Assembly: GCF_030676415.1 (NCBI RefSeq)
Contig: NZ_JAUUTW010000019.1
Coordinates: forward strand, 1 to 64,000
Length of the DNA stretch: 64,000 nucleotides
Direction: 5' to 3'
Source: Peribacillus frigoritolerans
GTDB taxonomy: Bacteria; Bacillota; Bacilli; Bacillales; DSM-1321
This document shows, in pieces, positions 8,030-17,126 of this stretch (the first letter of the stretch is position 1; every line of letters starts with the position of its first letter). The notes below the pieces were generated by a model. It saw only the letters and a list, made by a program, of their open reading frames with translations. It made no database searches and was not told the DNA's origin. A program made the position numbers and the translations under genes.

Positions 8030-8467
8030 GTGAATTCTACGGTAGAAACAATACAAGAATTAACAGATAAAGAACAATGGTTAGAAGCCTTTCCAATTAT
8101 GAATCAGTTACGTACAGAGTTAACTCAAAAGACATACCTGGAGTTACTTGAAGAAATGAGGAAAGATGGGTATTCTTTGTATGCTTTATATAAGGATAAT
8201 CGGATTGTATCCTTAGCTGGTTTAAGTTGGAGAGTTAACTTTTATAATAAACGTCACGTTTTTATTTATGATCTGGTAACAGATACTGCTTACCGTTCAT
8301 TTGGGTTTGGAGAGAAACTATTAAGTTATATACATAACTGGGCAAAAGAAAATGGAGCTGCATATGTGGCATTAGAATCTGGAATTCAGCGAAACAATGC
8401 TCACCGTTTTTATGAAGAGAAATTAGATTATGATAAATGGTGCTATTCATTTAGAAAAACGTTGTGA
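8030..8467 (+). CDS. GNAT-family N-acetyltransferase, 145 aa
   Basis: Motif A shows as IYDLVTDTAYRSFGFGEKLLSYIHNWAKENG (landmark near residues 78-108), with the acetyl-CoA loop RSFGFG a variant of Q/RxxGxG/A. A later motif VALESGIQRNNAHRFYEEK carries the usual Asn/Tyr. GTG start chosen for AGGAG; the longer frame from 7964 runs through repeat flank. The acceptor substrate is unknown. It is a one-gene unit in the array. Confidence 0.85.
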   Translation: MNSTVETIQELTDKEQWLEAFPIMNQLRTELTQKTYLELLEEMRKDGYSLYALYKDNRIVSLAGLSWRVNFYNKRHVFIYDLVTDTAYRSFGFGEKLLSYIHNWAKENGAAYVALESGIQRNNAHRFYEEKLDYDKWCYSFRKTL

Positions 8468-8539
8468 TTAAAAATAGGGATACGCTTCGTTTAGAGAATC
8501 ATTACTTTTTTTAAAAATACGGTGCTTATTTAGTATACA

Positions 8540-8649
8540 AGAGCTGAGTAATCAGTTCTTTTTTTATTACTATCTATCGCGTTACTTCAATAAGGAAATT
8601 AGTTGCTGAGGAAGCCTTTTTCTTATGGCACTAACGGGGCAGGTTAGTT
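8540..8649 (+). repeat. terminator followed by a degenerate A repeat (type 2)
   Basis: GAGCTGA..TCAGTTC plus a 7-T run (8540-8567) ends the acetyltransferase gene. Then a worn left arm (TATCGCGTTACTTC), hairpin TTGCTGAGGAAGCC, and right arm CACTAACGGGGCAGGTTAGTT to 8649. Confidence 0.7.
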
Positions 8650-8732
8650 GCAGAAGGGTTCATTAACGATCAAAGAAAGTACCATTTCTGGTACTGTTTT
8701 TGTTGGTTTAGGAACCCTTCAACAGCTAAAAA

Positions 8733-9170
8733 CTATTGTTTGTGAAATGTTACTTTTGTAATAGTTGGAACTACTTTATTTTCTTTTGCTAATTCTCTAA
8801 CAATTTTGTCGATATTGTTAATTGTCTCAACTCTACTTTCACCAGGCTTTTCATCTACTTCCAAATCCACTATTTGAAAATTGATGTCAAATTCGCCTGT
8901 CATAGTGCGTTTTTTGTATCCATTTTCAGTAAGTTTCTGTTCAACCTCATCAATAAAATTAGATTTAGTAATCTTTTCCCATACTTCATCTCTCTTTTTT
9001 AGTAATTCTGGATGAGCTACATTGAGAGTTTCTCCGTCTTTTAGCTTAACGATTTTATCATTTGGATTTTTTTCTTGTGCTTGAACAAATGACTCATTAA
9101 AGAAAAAAAGTAACCCAGCAACTAAGCATACTACAAAATATTTTATTGGAACTAAATAAAATTGTTTCAT
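8733..9170 (-). CDS. secreted hypothetical protein, 145 aa
   Basis: Signal peptide or anchor (YFVVCLVAGLLFFFNESFVQAQ) followed by a charged soluble domain with HPELLKKRDEVWEKIT and VRELAKENKVVPTITKV. No family recognised. It is one of few array genes on the minus strand; the A repeats on either side keep the + orientation. Confidence 0.65.
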   Translation of the reverse strand: MKQFYLVPIKYFVVCLVAGLLFFFNESFVQAQEKNPNDKIVKLKDGETLNVAHPELLKKRDEVWEKITKSNFIDEVEQKLTENGYKKRTMTGEFDINFQIVDLEVDEKPGESRVETINNIDKIVRELAKENKVVPTITKVTFHKQ

Positions 9171-9283
9171 TATAACTCCTTCTTATTGAAACTGTTCTAT
9201 TATTATGTTTCCTTTGTAAGTTGAATTATATCCATCACTTCATTGATTCGGACCCTGAATTTAATTGAGTTAATTCCCTTCTT

Positions 9284-9363
9284 CAACTACAGGCCTTTTC
9301 TTCAATAAGAAAGGTTGCTAATGCAGTCTTTTTCTTACGGAACTAAAGGGGCAGGTTTTAGTT
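9284..9363 (+). repeat. A repeat, type 2, degenerate left arm
   Basis: TTCAACTACAGG (left), hairpin GGTTGCTAATGCAGTC, right AACTAAAGGGGCAGG followed by TTTTAGTT. The right arm has extra Ts, so its closing box is shifted. Confidence 0.7.
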
Positions 9364-9460
9364 AAACAAGGAAATTTATGGGGAATTGTAGAATATTAAA
9401 ATGCAGTCCATTATATCGGTTTTTCAGTCTATGTACCCAATATGTTAGGAGTGATTACGA

Positions 9461-10000
9461 TTGCTATACCCTGATTGTCCAGTTATCATCAGAACAGTAG
9501 AGGTTGGCGGACTTACGAAATCGCAGCTTATCCAGAAATTACAACAATACTCTATCTTGATGAATGAGTATGGAGAGAGGCTATTAGCTGATGATAAATT
9601 TACGACTTCTGATACAAAGTACAGCCTTCAGACCGTTGAACTAACCGTAGGCGACCTTGGGTTTCCTGATGGAGCTACTACGGCTCAGATCTTTACAAAA
9701 GCGAGCGAACTTGGTTTGGAATTGTGTCCCCTTGAGCTGGGACCTCACCTAAGACTGGGGTATCGGGATCAGCCTGAAGGTTATTTGGGGAATCCTTTAC
9801 AGCGACATCAAGCTCCATCAGGTTCCATCACAATAGCGTCGGAGATACTAACTGAAGACGATGATTTTCCGAGAGGATTTTATCTTAGACGAATTAACGG
9901 CGTGTTGTGGCTGCGAGGATACCGTGCTGATCATCTGCACGTTTGGAATCCTGATGATCATTTTATCTTTTGTCAAACAAAAAAGACCTTGAAGAAGTGA
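9461..10000 (+). CDS. conserved hypothetical protein, 179 aa
   Basis: A soluble protein with well conserved-looking blocks: VEVGGLTKSQLIQKLQ near residue 13, LGFPDGATTAQIF near 68, LCPLELGPHLRL near 88, GFYLRRINGVLWLRGY near 138 and HLHVWNPDDHFIFC near the end. Relatives in Bacillus are, as far as I recall, often labelled helicase, but no Walker or helicase motif is visible and I would not use that name. TTG start behind TAGGAGTGAT. Codon use is more GC-rich than its neighbours, suggesting separate origin. Confidence 0.7.
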   Translation: MLYPDCPVIIRTVEVGGLTKSQLIQKLQQYSILMNEYGERLLADDKFTTSDTKYSLQTVELTVGDLGFPDGATTAQIFTKASELGLELCPLELGPHLRLGYRDQPEGYLGNPLQRHQAPSGSITIASEILTEDDDFPRGFYLRRINGVLWLRGYRADHLHVWNPDDHFIFCQTKKTLKK

Positions 10001-10152
10001 GGAAATATTAGAGTCGAAAAAACGACAGCTAACAAGACAAACCAGCCTAAGTCATTTTACGAAAAACTTTCTCTAACAATTTTCTACCTTATCACCTTTT
10101 CGTAACTAGCAGAGCGTTACCTTCTAAGCTATGTTCTGACCCACTTTTGTTC

Positions 10153-10230
10153 AACTAACGGGTGCGTTAGCTGAAGATTGAAGCCTGTTTTAAGGCAGTT
10201 TTTCTTCTTTAGCTAACAGGTGTTATTACT
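10153..10230 (+). repeat. A repeat whose right end is a second left-arm-like box
   Basis: Left AACTAACGGGTGCGTTAGCT, hairpin GCCTGTTTTAAGGCAG with T-run, then AGCTAACAGGTGTTATTAC instead of a GGGGCAG right arm. Confidence 0.75.
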
Positions 10231-10323
10231 TAATATAAAAATCTACTAATCTAGTATAATAGTTCTTCTTTTGTCTATACTGTCAATTAATATGGTATAG
10301 ATTGGAGAGAAACAAATAGGATC

Positions 10324-11158
10324 TTAACTGATGTATGGGGTTTATATAAGGCAGATAAGCAAATCCAAGGTTATTCTCCACAAACATTAAAGGCCTATTA
10401 TGTCCAATTTAACTTGTTGGTGAATAGTTTTGGAAATATATCCATTCAAGAACTTTCAACTAATTCTCTTTAAGTTTATCTGGGAAAAGCAGCTGAAAAG
10501 CTTAAGCCATCCAGTCTGGGTCACAGAATTCGATTTATTAAATCTTTATTTAGATGGGCTCAGGATGAACATTTAATTAATGGAAATCCTGCTTCCAAAA
10601 TCAAGGAACCAAAATTAGAATTAAGGGTACCAAAATACTTGTCTGAAGAGGAAATTGAACATTTGCGGGAAGCTTGTCATACAACATTCGAAAATGCTTT
10701 ATTTGAGTTTATGTATTCAACAGGATGCAGAATTGGTGAAGGCAATAACTCTAGATAGGGCCTCAATCAATTTCTCTAATCAATCAGCAATCGTTTTAGG
10801 TAAAGGGCGTAAAGAACGAGAAGTATATTTCAATACTCGTTGTGAAATATGGTTGAAGCGATATTTAAGTGAGCGAAAAGATCATGAGGAAGCACTATTT
10901 GTGACAACACGCGCACCCCATCGAATGAGTATTTCTCAAGCGAGAAACATTATAAAACTGGTAGCAAAGAGAACGGACATTAAAAAGAGCATTCATCCCC
11001 ACCAGCTTAGACATAGTTATGCCACAAATTTATTGAATAATGGAGCGCCTCTAGAAGTGATTCAAAATTTAATGGGTCATGAAAAAAGTGAAACCACAAA
11101 AATATATGCATATCTAAGTGGTGCAATGCGGAGAGACTTGTATAGAAAGTATTTTTAA
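10324..11158 (+). pseudogene. broken XerC/D-like tyrosine recombinase
   Basis: The reading frame from about 10324 encodes an N-terminal SAM-like core-binding domain (YSPQTLKAYY). It meets a TAA at 10471 and continues to STGCRIGE, where a frameshift near 10740 moves it into the frame 10655-11158. That frame holds HPHQLRHSYATNLL and GHEKSETTKIYAYLS. The catalytic set R (CRIGE), HxxR, H and Tyr was therefore present before decay. There is no IntI-type insert between the R and HxxR blocks. It sits between A repeats and may be a relic of the enzyme that built them, or simply cargo. Confidence 0.85.
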
Positions 11159-11212
11159 GGGACCAAGGTCCTTTTTATTTTGTTCTTAATAAACTATCGG
11201 GGCAGGTTAGTT
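11159..11212 (+). repeat. terminator plus A-repeat right arm
   Basis: GGGACCAAGGTCC with T-run closes the recombinase gene; right arm AACTATCGGGGCAGGTTAGTT is at 11192-11212. No left arm. Confidence 0.7.
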
Positions 11213-11283
11213 GCAGAAAGCTATTCTATTCAGCTTTTTAAAATAAGGGACATAAAATTTACTTAGAACCCGACACAATAAAA

Positions 11284-11571
11284 ATGAACTATATAAGGGA
11301 AGGTTTTATATCGGTGTTGAAGGTAACCTTGAAAAGTGTACTTCTTTTATTTGCAATGTGTCTAACTTTATCACAAAGTGTTCAAACGGAAGAAAATTAT
11401 AAAAAAGAAGGGAAAGTAGTTTATCAAATCCACTATGATTATAAATCAATCTATAATTTGCTAAAAGTTAATCAGAAGGAATATGACCAATACTGGAAAG
11501 AAGGTCTTTCTATTGCTGAAATGGCAAAGAAACAGGGTTTCCCAGAAGGGATTTGGAAAACTATTTTGTAA
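11284..11571 (+). CDS. secreted hypothetical protein, 95 aa, possibly cut short
   Basis: A signal-like segment (VLLLFAMCLTLSQSVQ) is followed by a polar domain with YDQYWKEGLSIAEMAKKQGFPEGIW. The TAA at 11569 is followed in the same frame by a further 19 sense codons (to 11631) that read like protein, so this stop may be a recent nonsense change. Start could also be the GTG near 11314, closer to an AAGGGAAGG site. Family not recognised. From 11632 to 11965 I see no supportable gene. Confidence 0.5.
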   Translation: MNYIREGFISVLKVTLKSVLLLFAMCLTLSQSVQTEENYKKEGKVVYQIHYDYKSIYNLLKVNQKEYDQYWKEGLSIAEMAKKQGFPEGIWKTIL

Positions 11572-11965
11572 GTTCACTATAAAGTAATGCAAAAGTGGAG
11601 AACCAAAGGTTCCCTTTCAGAAGAGGATTAGTTCGACCTGATCTATAAAAGCAGATGAATCGAGGAGTTTATGACCGTAATCCAAATACTTAATTCAAAT
11701 GTGTGCAATTCTTTATTAAGAAGGATCGCTTTTTCTTATGCTAATGTTCATTATAAAACCCAAAATAAGATCGATTATGTTGGGTTTTATATGATTGTCT
11801 TTATATAATTTCATTGAAAATTAAACATGAGCTACTTAAAAACTTATAACAAAAACAAAACATTATTTATAGAAGCTATAAAATCGCCTATAACACATAT
11901 TTTTGACATGTGGTCCCCTGAAACCTTGAATGTTCACACACCCCTAGCAGATGAAAGGAATCCTC

Positions 11966-13756
11966 TTATGAAAGTAATCCTGTATCTCTTGCCTTTTGCA
12001 CGGCTTCTTCTCGATTTTTGACTCCCAATTTATCATAGAGAGTGGAAGCGTAATTTCTTACAGTGCCGTTTGATAAGTAAAGTTTCGAAGCAATTGTTTT
12101 ATAACGAATTCCTTGAGACAAAAGATTCAAAACCTCTAGTTCGCGTTTCGTTAAGCCATACTCTTTTCCATCTAACTTCAATCCGGCTGGCTCAGCCTCA
12201 TCATTTCCATCCCACATTCTATGAAACAAATCTTGGTCAATCATAGTGGCTCCCCGATAGACGAGGCGAATCGATTCAGTTAGTTCACGTGACTCTATGG
12301 ATTTTAGCAGATAGCCGTCAGCGCCGCTTCGAATGATTTCCTTCGCCCTTTCTATATCCTGAAACGTTGACAGGATGAGGACACGAATGTCAGGCCATTT
12401 CTCCTTGATTATTTTGGTGGCACGAATCCCATCCAGATTAGGCATCTCCAAATCCATTAATACCAAATCTGGATTCAGGCTTCCACACAATTCTACAGCT
12501 TGCTCTCCATCTTCAGCCATGCCCACTACCTGCAAGTCCTTCTGTTCATCCAAGATTGTATAGAGACTTTCTCGAATAAACGAATGATCATCGACGATAC
12601 ACAAGCGGATTCGTTCATTGGATAATTGTTCCAGTCTAGGTAACGCACATGAGATGAGCGTCCCCTCGCCTTTTTCGGAGTATATAGTGACTCTACCTTG
12701 TAATTGTGCCGCACGTTCTTTCATCGCAGTTAACCCGAAGCCATCTTTCCATTCCTCCACTCCGAAGCCATTATCTTGCACATCCAATCTCGTCTGTTGC
12801 GGCTCAAAATGCAGTGACACAATGATTTCGGTAGATTGTCCGTGTCGCACAGCATTAGTCAGTGCTTCCTGCAAGCTCCGATACAGTGTCATTTTCACTT
12901 GTTTGGGGACCGTGTATTCTTCCCCTATTATTCGAGTGCGTACATTTACTTTTGCATGTTTCTGGAACTCTTCCGCTAATTGTTTCAAGGTAACAATTAG
13001 CGGAAGTGATTCTTGTTGTGAATCCATTTGATGTAAATACGTTCTCACTTCTGCCATACTGTTACGGGCCAATTTCAATAATGAGTCAAGCTTTTGTTCC
13101 CCATCTTTTGTCTTTAATTCCGTACGTAATGTTTCCATCCCCATAATGATTGAGGTATAGGAATGTCCCATCGTATCGTGCAAATCTTTTGAGAGTCTAT
13201 CACGCTCCTCTAGCAAAGTAATTCGTTCAATCTGGGATAAATACTGTTCCAATACATGATTCTGGTTGCGAATAATTTCATTGTTACGGTAATTAACAAC
13301 GAGTAAACGAAAGGAAAATCCCATTGCAAAAGCCAGACCCATTTGTAGGATAATCACCCATACATCTATTTCACGGGAAAATATTGCAATGAGAAACGGA
13401 AACAAAACAATTGTGATAGAACCCGACCAACGGTATGATTTATGGGCACTATTTGCCGCGATCATGAAAGTCGGCATTAAAAAAGCAAGATAAGCCGCTG
13501 GAAATAATAAGATTAAGTAGAAGCAAACTCCACCAAACAAAACTATCTCAGCAAACAGATAATAGCGATAACTGAACATTAAACAAATCCAAGGTACTGA
13601 AAATGAGGCTACTTCCCAAAGAATGATGATCCAAAGTGGTACAGTCAAATGGTCTTGGTGTTGGATAGTAGTTAACATCATTGAGAGCCAGATGACAAAA
13701 CGTATACAAAGTAATACCCAGTCATACCAAAACCATTGTTTCAAAATCCCAAACAA
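11966..13756 (-). CDS. hybrid histidine kinase fused to LuxR-type response regulator (module 1)
   Basis: 596 aa. Residues 1-150 form five to six membrane helices. HisKA_3 carries the phospho-accepting His in SKDLHDTMGHSY near 190. HATPase_c has NAVRHG and DNGFGVEEWKDGFGL near 285-320. The receiver domain starts at LCIVDDHSF near 380 with the phospho-Asp in LVLMDLEMP. A LuxR HTH ends the protein (LTKRELEVLNLLSQG..NYASTLYDKLGV). Kinase and DNA-binding regulator, normally two NarL-family proteins, are one polypeptide tied to the membrane. TTG start chosen for AAGGGGTGAT; it lies 4 bases after the Sensor gene stop, so the two are coupled. Paralogue at 31988-33790. Confidence 0.9.
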   Translation of the reverse strand: MFGILKQWFWYDWVLLCIRFVIWLSMMLTTIQHQDHLTVPLWIIILWEVASFSVPWICLMFSYRYYLFAEIVLFGGVCFYLILLFPAAYLAFLMPTFMIAANSAHKSYRWSGSITIVLFPFLIAIFSREIDVWVIILQMGLAFAMGFSFRLLVVNYRNNEIIRNQNHVLEQYLSQIERITLLEERDRLSKDLHDTMGHSYTSIIMGMETLRTELKTKDGEQKLDSLLKLARNSMAEVRTYLHQMDSQQESLPLIVTLKQLAEEFQKHAKVNVRTRIIGEEYTVPKQVKMTLYRSLQEALTNAVRHGQSTEIIVSLHFEPQQTRLDVQDNGFGVEEWKDGFGLTAMKERAAQLQGRVTIYSEKGEGTLISCALPRLEQLSNERIRLCIVDDHSFIRESLYTILDEQKDLQVVGMAEDGEQAVELCGSLNPDLVLMDLEMPNLDGIRATKIIKEKWPDIRVLILSTFQDIERAKEIIRSGADGYLLKSIESRELTESIRLVYRGATMIDQDLFHRMWDGNDEAEPAGLKLDGKEYGLTKRELEVLNLLSQGIRYKTIASKLYLSNGTVRNYASTLYDKLGVKNREEAVQKARDTGLLS

Positions 13757-13760
13757 ATTA

Positions 13761-14351
13761 TCACCCCTTAATAGATTTGAACATGGAAATCGTGTACTTT
13801 CCAATCATTTGAACTAAACTGTTTCCAATATAAGTACGTATCCAAGAGAGAATACCCCCAGCGATCATGAAACATATAGCTTCCTTCCATGAATTCACAG
13901 TTATTCCTAATAAATATATCTCAAGATATAGAAAAAGTAACGGTGCAACGATAAATACAAGCGGAGCTACGTACAATATAACGGCACATATGAGGCTAAT
14001 TACCCCAATAAGAAATTTCTGCATGAGCCAAAAAATAGCCCTCCAATTGTTACTATTAAGAATTACTTCTTTCGCTTCAATCCATTTATCCCCTCCACTT
14101 TTTGTCCTTGGTAGGATTGGCTCTATCGATATATCCGTATAAACCTTCGTCTGAATACGTTCATACTGGACAAACGTGTGAGTTGTCCGCAACACACTCG
14201 CTAACAAGGGAATACCTACGAAGATAACTGTCATCACTAGTGCAAATGTAATGCTGGCCAAATAGAAGCAAAAGTAAAACAATCCAGATCCGAAGGTAAA
14301 CAACAAAAAGTAGAAATCTTGCAAACTTTTTTGAGCTGCTTCTTTCGTCAT
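13761..14351 (-). CDS. Sensor-domain membrane protein (module 1)
   Basis: 196 aa with four to five helices in two pairs (FLLFTFGSGLFYFCFYL, FALVMTVIFVGIPLLASVL, then FLIGVISLICAVILYVAPLVFIVAPLLF). It resembles the PF13796 'Sensor' domain that in other bacteria is fused in front of NarL-type kinases; here it is a separate gene just ahead of the kinase-regulator fusion. AGGAGGAG lies 8 bases before the ATG. Its likely job is to gate the kinase in response to a membrane or wall signal. The signal is unknown. Confidence 0.8.
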   Translation of the reverse strand: MTKEAAQKSLQDFYFLLFTFGSGLFYFCFYLASITFALVMTVIFVGIPLLASVLRTTHTFVQYERIQTKVYTDISIEPILPRTKSGGDKWIEAKEVILNSNNWRAIFWLMQKFLIGVISLICAVILYVAPLVFIVAPLLFLYLEIYLLGITVNSWKEAICFMIAGGILSWIRTYIGNSLVQMIGKYTISMFKSIKG

Positions 14352-14439
14352 TAGAATTTCTCCTCCTTTTTCTTTTCTATACTAATACGTTATGAGCCGC
14401 TCTTCGATCCTAACTTTTCGCCTGTCACATATGGTAGTG

Positions 14440-14470
14440 TCAAAGTGTCATGATTTATAGGTCATGACTA
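14440..14470. promoter_or_regulatory. putative operator palindrome, module 1
   Basis: GTCATGA (14447-14453) and TCATGAC (14462-14468) form a dyad, preceded by GGTAGTGTCAAAG. The same GGTAGTGTCAAA block with its own TGTCAT palindrome lies upstream of the 677-aa hydrolase gene. Candidate site for the LuxR-type regulator encoded next door. Confidence 0.5.
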
Positions 14471-14587
14471 TAAAACTACCCGTATTACGCTCTATTTTTT
14501 ATGTCATGCATGAAGATGACGAAAGGTCACTAGCTACTATGACTTTCCGCTTGCTACACTCGTTTTATACACGGACGAGCTGACTAC

Positions 14588-14880
14588 TCGTTGTGGAAAA
14601 CATGTCCTCAAAATGATTCATCCGTTGTTGTTTGAGGATTCGGAAGGAAATAAGGTTGCTTTCAAAAAAAATATGGCTGGGGAAATCGCATATTTTTATT
14701 ACACCAACCCTAAAGGGGTAGGCTTTATCGCTCACTCCCAGAAAATCAACATCAAACCGGCCTTTGCTGATATCCCGCAAAAGAGTAATTATAGAAGCCA
14801 CATCGATAATCTTCATGCTTTAAACATCATGGATGCTAAAGCAGGCAATCTATTCGATTCGATTCGATGGGCACCATGAC
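14588..14880 (+). pseudogene. internally deleted, frameshifted relic of a 677-aa-type serine hydrolase
   Basis: From about 14588 the DNA matches codons of the intact minus-strand 677-aa protein from MIHPLLFEDSEG to the SLH-like tail. The promoter region before it (14400-14585) matches the promoter of that gene, so leader and hydrolase domain have been deleted between CGTTGTG and GAAAAC. A frameshift near 14862 is explained by one extra GATTC unit (ATTCGATTCGATTCG at 14851-14866); a second lies near 14935. The remainder runs into the chimeric gene at 14892. Confidence 0.75.
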
Positions 14881-14891
14881 ACAAGGAGAAT

Positions 14892-17078
14892 TTGCTGATG
14901 CCTTGTTGCTTGCACATGGATGGAGCAATTTCCCAGACAACCAAAGAGGCCAAGAAGCAATTTATAACTGGTATACCAGAGTATGACCGTGCGACTCCGA
15001 TTACCAGACAAGTCGCAGCAACCATGATTCAAAACTTAAAGCAGATTCAGCCTGAACAAGCCAATCAAGTAAAATTGCTTGATGCTGCGGATGACTGGGC
15101 GGTCCAAGCCATTCAAGCACTTGCCTCACAAGGAATCGTAGACCCTGATACTACCATCCACGCCGACTCCGCTTTCCGGATCGGAAGTACAACGAAGTCG
15201 TTTGCCGCTACGGTTGCCTTGCAGCTTGCTGGCGAGAAGAAGCTAAGTCTCGATGATACGGTGGAGAAATGGCTGCCGGGGCTTGTGCAGGGCAATGGTT
15301 ACGACGGCAATCACATTAAGATTCGTCAATTGTTAAATCATACAAGCGGACTTCCAGACTATTTGACTCCAGAGCTCAAGACTAAATTAATCGAAAATCC
15401 AGGCAAAAATTATACACCGGAACAGTTAATTGCCCGGGCCTTGGAGCTAGAGCCGGTAACGGGGTGGGCATACTCGAACACGAATGCGGCTATTATGGGG
15501 CTCATTATCCAGAAGGTCACCGGGGAAACATATGCCGAACAGATTAAGAAACGAATTATTGAACCGCTTCAACTTAAAGAAACGTTCCTCCCTGGCAGCT
15601 CGGTAGATATTCCGAAAAAAAATGCACGCGGCTACTTGAACATTGGAGGTAAATTAGTAGATATTACTGTGCTTAACCCATCATTCGCTAACGCCGGCGG
15701 GGAAATGATCTCGACAGGGGAAGACTTGACGACGTTTTTCCGCGCTTTATTAGGCGGAAAGCTGTTGAAACCAGAGATACAGAAGGAAATGATGACCAGC
15801 ACAGCCGACTCCCCATATGGAAAGTATGGACTTGGCATACACGGAACAAAGCTACCGGACGGCACCATCGTATGGGGACATGGCGGCGGTATTCCCGGAT
15901 TTACCAACTTTGCAGGCGGAACGGAAGACGGTCATCATGTCATCTCTATAAATATCAATGTACTAGGAAATGCGGATAAACATATCAACGATATTTTAGC
16001 GTCGGAATTCGCAAGAGAAGCCAAAAAAGAACTCAAGGAGGAGGAAAAGAAAAGCAAGCATCGGGAAGAAGTCAAATGCGTCATGGATGAAGTTATAACC
16101 AACAAAAGAGTCCCAAGTGTCGTGGCTGGCGGGCTAAAGGACGGGAAACGCTGGTCCCACGCTACAGGTACAGCCAGCTACGAAGTACCACGCCCGGTGG
16201 AGCCGAACTTTTCATTCCGTATTGGAAGCATCACGAAGACGTTCACCGCTTCCGTTATATTGCAGTTGGCTGAGGAGAAACAATTGAACCTGAATGATTC
16301 GGTCGAAAAATGGCTGCCGGGGGTCATAAAGGGTAACGGGTATGACGGTAAAAAAATTACGATTCGTCAGTTATTAAACCATACAAGCGGGCTTGCGAGC
16401 TATACTGATTCGAATATGCGAGATATTACCTTACCTCAAAATCCATTCCGTTATTATACCGCCGACGAGCTTATCAGTTTGGCACTTGCAAAGCCACCTG
16501 TATTTGCACCAGGGGAGGGATGGAATTATTCCAACATCAATACAGTACTAGCCGGTCAAATTATTCAGAAGGTAACAGGAGATACGTATGCGGAGCAGAT
16601 CAGGAAAAGGTTCATCGAACCGCTCGGGCTGACAGGGACATTCGTGATGGGGAATAGTTCCTATATTCCAGGTGAGCATGCCACAGGATATAATATGGAC
16701 AAATCGGGTCATTTGTATGATTTGACAGAAGTGAATCAATCATGGGCAAATGCAGCCGGAGATATGGTTTCAACAGTCAATGATCTGACCACCTTCTTCA
16801 GTGCGCTGTTGGGTGGAAAGCTTCTAAATCAAGAGATGATGGACCAGATGCTCACAGCAGTAGATTCACCTATGGGTAAAGTCGGACTAGGAATTTATGA
16901 AGGAAAAACACCGGACGGGCAATCCTATTGGGGGCATGCCGGCGGTACTTTCGGATTTGAAACGAGAGTTGGCGGACCTATAGGCGGGAAGCATATTTTG
17001 GTAACGGCCATCAACTCGGTGGCCCCGGAAGTCTCGGCGGCTCGCGATAAAATATTCAATAAGGAGTTTGGCCGTTAA
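14892..17078 (+). CDS. chimeric protein: SLH-like fragment plus two serine hydrolase domains
   Basis: 728 aa. Residues about 25-90 are the SLH-like tail (YDRATPITRQVAATMIQNLKQ) of the deleted gene above. At ADSAFRIGSTTKSF this joins directly to the SxxK motif of a beta-lactamase-fold domain that has lost its first 60-70 residues. The domain continues with WAYSN and WGHGG. A second, complete domain follows an acidic/Lys linker: FRIGSITKTF, WNYSN, WGHAGG. No signal peptide is encoded, so an exported function is doubtful. TTG 14892 and ATG 14898 are the only starts. Probably a fusion formed by recombination between paralogues; terminator at 17083. Confidence 0.65.
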   Translation: MLMPCCLHMDGAISQTTKEAKKQFITGIPEYDRATPITRQVAATMIQNLKQIQPEQANQVKLLDAADDWAVQAIQALASQGIVDPDTTIHADSAFRIGSTTKSFAATVALQLAGEKKLSLDDTVEKWLPGLVQGNGYDGNHIKIRQLLNHTSGLPDYLTPELKTKLIENPGKNYTPEQLIARALELEPVTGWAYSNTNAAIMGLIIQKVTGETYAEQIKKRIIEPLQLKETFLPGSSVDIPKKNARGYLNIGGKLVDITVLNPSFANAGGEMISTGEDLTTFFRALLGGKLLKPEIQKEMMTSTADSPYGKYGLGIHGTKLPDGTIVWGHGGGIPGFTNFAGGTEDGHHVISININVLGNADKHINDILASEFAREAKKELKEEEKKSKHREEVKCVMDEVITNKRVPSVVAGGLKDGKRWSHATGTASYEVPRPVEPNFSFRIGSITKTFTASVILQLAEEKQLNLNDSVEKWLPGVIKGNGYDGKKITIRQLLNHTSGLASYTDSNMRDITLPQNPFRYYTADELISLALAKPPVFAPGEGWNYSNINTVLAGQIIQKVTGDTYAEQIRKRFIEPLGLTGTFVMGNSSYIPGEHATGYNMDKSGHLYDLTEVNQSWANAAGDMVSTVNDLTTFFSALLGGKLLNQEMMDQMLTAVDSPMGKVGLGIYEGKTPDGQSYWGHAGGTFGFETRVGGPIGGKHILVTAINSVAPEVSAARDKIFNKEFGR

Positions 17079-17082
17079 GTTT

Positions 17083-17126
17083 AAAGCCGACATCGTGCCC
17101 TTTATTCGAGGGCGGTGTCGGTTTTC
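17083..17126 (+). terminator. intrinsic terminator of the chimeric hydrolase gene
   Basis: AGCCGACA..GTGCCC pairs with GGGC..TGTCGG(TT), followed by TTTTC. Between here and 17510 I see another hairpin (AGGAACCTAT / ATAGGTTCCT, about 17320-17357) and GGATGTTG / CAGCATCC with T-run near 17450-17490 serving the minus-strand gene; no genes. Confidence 0.7.

Noticed and set aside
9461-10000. Helicase label for the 179-aa protein
   Set aside because: No Walker A/B or other helicase motif is present and the protein is far too short.
11827-12021. 64-codon + frame at the end of kinase module 1
   Set aside because: Overlaps the kinase-regulator 3' end on the other strand and has no ribosome site.
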